Positions 61,862 to 64,000 of a stretch of 64,000 nt of DNA are shown here, in pieces. The notes below the pieces were generated by a model, which was given only the letters and a program-made list of their open reading frames with translations, searched no databases and had not been told where the DNA came from. Both the position numbers and the translations under genes were made by a program. The DNA is taken from positions 101,572 to 165,571 of the forward strand of contig LUCM01007428.1 of the NCBI GenBank assembly GCA_008360955.1, in the 5' to 3' direction. Position 1 is the stretch's first letter. Each line of letters opens with the position of its first letter. The DNA comes from Fasciolopsis buskii (lineage: Eukaryota; Platyhelminthes; Trematoda; Plagiorchiida; Fasciolidae).

Positions 61862-62056
61862 CCATCTGACGAACCATCGCGTTCAATTACAAATATTAAT
61901 ACGTCTTTTGGATTATTTCAGCACAATCTTTTAGATTTTGGCCTTCGCGTATCACCGGAATCTTTCCAAAATGCTATTAATCCCATCATTTCTGATATGC
62001 AGGGTGTTGCTGCACACCAGGACGATGTCATAGTTCACACATTTAATAAACTGTGA
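61862..62056 (+). pseudogene. Reverse transcriptase remnant, palm with His-Gln-Asp-Asp motif
   Basis: A 64-codon frame matches the RT palm: a segment with NTSFGLFQHNLLDFGLRVSP (family pattern ...F..N.LPFGL..SP), then FQNAINPIISDMQGVAAHQDD (split here: the last four residues are HQDD, codons 62015-62026) followed by VIVHT. Active Ty3/gypsy enzymes have YxDD at this place, so the two metal-binding aspartates survive but the Tyr is His. The Pro of LPFG is Asp. The frame ends at a stop at 62054-62056, and the family continues in the overlapping frame that begins at 62053. This element copy would not make active polymerase even if read through, because the upstream catalytic strand is frameshifted. 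Confidence 0.88.
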
Positions 62057-62541
62057 ACGATCGCGTCTGTCGTTTGGACGTTTTCTCGCGCAAAATGCCC
62101 TTTGCAAATATTCCCTTTACTTACCTAGGATTTTCCGCAAGTAAATGTAGTTTTCGACCCGACCCTGATCGTTTTTCTGCACTTGCCCTTCCCCGCTCAT
62201 CAAACTCCTTCATCGAACTTAGTCTGCTATTAGAATTATTTCAGTTCTATTTCCGTTTTATACTTGATTTTTCTGGCGAAGCTGATTCACTGCTCGACTT
62301 GCGCCCTAAAAGGACGTTTCATTGGACAGCTATGCATAAACGCGCACTTCGAAGATTGTTGAATTATTACTCCACGAACGATGTTTTAAGTACACTTTCC
62401 CTTAAATTACAATCAGTCGTTATTACGAATGCCTCATCTACACTAACCAGAGTAGTGATTGAACAAAATGAACATTCCATAATTTGCTTTCCCCGCCGAC
62501 CCGGTCTCACAGAACGTGGATACTCCATGAAAACAGCCTGA
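62053..62541 (+). pseudogene. Reverse transcriptase thumb and RNase H N-terminal remnant
   Basis: This 162-codon frame is the longest surviving piece. It begins with degraded sequence, then FTYLGFSASKCSFRPDPDR (pattern YLGF.....G..PDP.R after the palm), a segment resembling LxxLPxxxNxxELRSLLGL, and a FRFILDFSGEADSLLDL stretch (YxRFIPxFSxxAxPLxxL), then FHWTAMHKRALRRL, the tether into RNase H. The RNase H entry motif reads VVITNASS: the usual first catalytic Asp of (T)DAS is Asn (codon 62428-62430). A later segment matches the family's LTxRGYS motif (LTERGYS). A frameshift at about 62537 switches to the frame of the next segment. RNase H would remove the RNA template in an active element; the Asp-to-Asn change argues against function. 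Confidence 0.9.
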
Positions 62542-62839
62542 GGCTCTGGCTGTATATCGGGAAGTTACTTGGCTGTATAAATACCTGTTTGGTACACATT
62601 TCACGCTTGTGAGTGATTAGGAATCTCTCAAATGCATATATGATCCTCGTGTCTCGATGGCAAAATCCTCTGCGACTGAGGTTCAACGGTGGTATATTGT
62701 TCTCAGTATTTATTCTTACAACATCCAACATCGTGACACTACCTTTATCACCCATACAGATTACTTTTCACTGTGTGCTGTCTCCGAAGAAACTCCTGGA
62801 AATTGTTTATTAACGCAGTGCCTTCTTGTGAATCGATGA
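62537..62839 (+). pseudogene. RNase H C-terminal and connection remnant with in-frame stop
   Basis: Directly after the frameshift near 62537 the family match resumes in a new frame: PEALAVYREVTWLYKYLFGT, then HFTLVSD, an in-frame stop at 62618-62620, and ESLKCIYDPRVSMAKSS. The pattern EALAxxxAxxxxxxYLxG...F.L.TD..SL is the RNase H core of Ty3/gypsy elements. The Glu and the later Asp (in VSD) are retained. The match continues through QRWYIVLSIYSYNIQHR (pattern RW...L..Y.Y.I.HR) and an HTDYFS segment corresponding to the usual NxxADxLSR, and stops at 62837-62839. The linker from here to the integrase zinc-binding segment (about 62840-62930) shows no family motif I can read. Confidence 0.87.
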
Positions 62840-62929
62840 ATTTCCATGCGAGGAACAAGGAAGTGTTACCATTCGGTTCTCTCTGGTGTTCGCAACGGAT
62901 AAACAGCGCAAGTCACGTGTCGATTTTCT

Positions 62930-63141
62930 GAGTTTTTAAACGTCTCGCAGAGATATCTGTGTCTTGTGACGGAGTACTATGTTTTAATGATAGCATTATC
63001 ATTCTTCTTTCTCTGCGGTCAGCTGCTGTGAGTGCTTTACAGTCAGGACATTTTGGTATGGAAAAAATAATCTCTTGGGCCAGCCTTACTCATTGGTGGC
63101 CCGCAGTGAATGCTGATTTGGGCCACCTTGCCAAACGGTAA
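62930..63141 (+). pseudogene. Integrase N-terminal zinc-binding remnant, Cys pair missing
   Basis: The frame reads ISVSCDGVLCFNDSIIILLSL (shown in part), then LQSGHFGMEKIISWASLTH and WWPAVNADLGHLAKR before a stop at 63139-63141. It corresponds to the HHCC domain of Ty3/gypsy integrase: LHxGHxGxxKxxxxxxxxxWWPxxxxDxxxxxKxCxxC. The first His is Gln, and the two Cys that should follow LAKR are absent because the sequence breaks off there. In active elements this domain helps multimerise integrase on the element ends. The missing Cys pair coincides with an internal deletion that also removes the first half of the catalytic core. Confidence 0.87.
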
Positions 63142-63201
63142 AGAGCTGGTGCGAAATATTGGTGAACATTTATTAGTAAATGTCATACTCTGATTATTAT
63201 C

Positions 63202-63489
63202 TATTCTTATTCCAAATACCCTGAAGTGTATTCCACTATATCTCTGAGTTGTGAACTCACAGTTGTTGCACTTCGGGAGATCTTTAGCGCAGGAGGAGCA
63301 CTGTATGCTCCGGTGAACGACCATGGAAGATACTTCACCGCGCAAAGGGTGATAGATTGGTTGAAATCCGTGGGATGTCATCAGACGTTCACTCCTCCAC
63401 ATCATCCTCAGTCCAACGGATTTGTCGAAGACCTAGTTAAAGCTATATTATCGGTCACTGGAGCAACATTTCCGACATTTGAAAGATGA
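63202..63489 (+). pseudogene. Integrase catalytic core remnant, first acidic residue deleted
   Basis: The open frame starts at a YSYSKYPEVYSTISL segment (family pattern DxYSKYxE) and continues to VALREIFSAGGALYAPVNDHG, RYFTAQRVIDWLKSVGCHQ, TFTPPHHPQSNGFVEDLVK and an ATFPTFER end, with a stop at 63487-63489. The second catalytic Asp is kept (codon 63318-63320, NDHG where SDNG is usual), as is the Glu (63427-63429, in SNGFVED). They are separated by 35 residues, the canonical D35E spacing. The first catalytic Asp, which lies about 20 residues before YSKYPE in relatives, is missing: between the zinc-binding segment and this one only about 60 bases remain. The integrase is therefore dead, though its fold signature is unmistakable. 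Confidence 0.92.
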
Positions 63490-64000
63490 GTGGACAATTT
63501 CCTCAAGGATAATTGCGAGTCTATGCATGGATAAATCGGCATCCGTCAAGAAAAGACCACTCACTCATCATCATCATCATCATCGTTCAGCGTTAAACAG
63601 CAAGGCAAGCCTCACTGACCGTCGTCTTTCCCCAGAGTTACACGTTTATATAAAAAGAGTGAATATCCAACGGGAACAGGGAGTGGACCTACACAGGCGG
63701 GAAAATATAAGATCCTCCTGCAGCCAACACACGAAACACAGTCTAACTATACAGACGCACGTGTTTTCAATCATTCCGACTCGATAGAAAATGACAACAC
63801 GATCGCCACTGTTCACGGTTCACTGCCATATCATTCAGTGTCTCCAGCCAGCAAGTCGACGAGTCTTTCGGACCCCAACCACGAAAGCGTGAGACACCCA
63901 CTTCGCCGAACTTCGCTGTACGTTTTCTCATCCCACGTTGCCACGTCATCTGTTGGCCTCCACATGGCTTCTTCCATTCCTTAGGAGGAACACAAAATAA
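63490..64000 (+). pseudogene. Pol C-terminal tail remnant running off the window
   Basis: After the integrase core stop a short VDNFLKDN segment continues the family reading. A CAT-repeat insertion-like tract follows (63565-63583). From about 63620 to 63700 the frame LHVYIKRVNIQREQG resembles the basic, chromo-like or GPY/F-like tail that follows Ty3/gypsy integrases. A serine- and arginine-rich stretch (about 63837-63984, ending SSIP then a stop) fits the usual low-complexity Pol C-terminus. These matches are weaker than those in the core. No LTR start or polypurine tract can be named with confidence; the purine-rich run near 63985-64000 may be one. Confidence 0.45.
63565..63583. repeat. (ATC)6 microsatellite inside the retroelement tail
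   Basis: Six pure ATC/CAT units lie within the Pol C-terminal remnant, probably a later expansion. Confidence 0.9.

Larger units (their letters stand above)
60686..64000 (+). mobile_element. Degenerate Ty3/gypsy-like LTR retrotransposon, internal region, right end outside window
   Basis: A decayed retrotransposon whose internal region reads left to right on the plus strand in the standard Ty3/gypsy order: capsid remnant, two zinc knuckles, aspartic protease, reverse transcriptase, RNase H, integrase zinc-binding segment, integrase core and a low-complexity C-terminal tail. The order, with integrase after RNase H, separates it from Ty1/copia. No continuous gag or pol frame survives. Identity comes from stretches that match family motifs in different frames and are joined by frameshifts and stops. 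No LTR is visible on the left, where the SINE at 60290-60463 and an unrelated repeat at 59617-59960 adjoin, and the 3' LTR, if any, lies past 64000. The two-knuckle Gag and the integrase motifs recall the K02A2.6/Mag-type lineage of animal gypsy elements, which is inference. Confidence 0.93.

Noticed and set aside
63043..63405. 120-codon minus-strand frame
   Set aside because: Antisense shadow of the integrase remnant.
1..64000. Spliced-leader RNA, rRNA, snRNA, CRISPR or operon-like gene clusters
   Set aside because: None could be recognised. The sequence is eukaryotic repeat-rich DNA without such genes.

Overview
This is a eukaryotic, AT-rich window (about 40% GC by eye). I find no intact protein-coding gene in it. 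Open frames are short and unremarkable: the longest, about 150-160 codons, are what chance gives in six frames of 64 kb at this composition. Everything I can support is repetitive DNA: a decayed Ty3/gypsy retrotransposon, tRNA-derived SINE-like copies, dispersed repeats carrying hammerhead-ribozyme-like motifs of the kind found in Penelope-like elements, a further two-copy dispersed repeat, and many degenerate trinucleotide and tetranucleotide tracts. The mixture suggests a large, repeat-rich flatworm genome, possibly a digenean fluke of the Fasciola type. That assignment is inference from repeat style, not from a diagnostic gene.

Layout. Positions 1-5100 are anonymous DNA with a B-box-bearing SINE-like fragment near 1.5 kb and a nearly tRNA-length, tRNA-Arg-like copy at 3.4 kb (minus strand). 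At 5.11-5.35 kb and 11.22-11.55 kb lie two diverged copies of one repeat. The first holds a complete hammerhead core on the minus strand. In the second the core is mutated, but the region is enclosed by a perfect 24-bp inverted repeat. A third, sequence-unrelated hammerhead-like motif lies at 15.45 kb. A separate dispersed repeat occurs at 6.85-7.19 kb and again at 59.6-59.96 kb. From 12 to 54 kb the sequence is a gene desert with scattered SINE-like fragments (17.7, 28.3, 29.8 and 41.0 kb) and simple repeats (12.9, 24.7, 26.3, 32.0, 33.85, 48.2 kb).

From 54.7 kb the density of recognisable repeats rises. A SINE copy at 54.7 kb has a clear partner at 60.3 kb, both on the minus strand. From 60.69 kb to the right edge runs a plus-strand Ty3/gypsy element in canonical order: capsid remnant, zinc knuckles, protease, reverse transcriptase, RNase H, integrase, C-terminal tail. 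It is broken by frameshifts, stops, active-site substitutions and an internal integrase deletion. The element has no visible 5' LTR, and its 3' end lies beyond the window.

Nothing here forms a pathway or operon. The biological interest lies in the ribozyme-bearing repeats and in how the retroelement has decayed.
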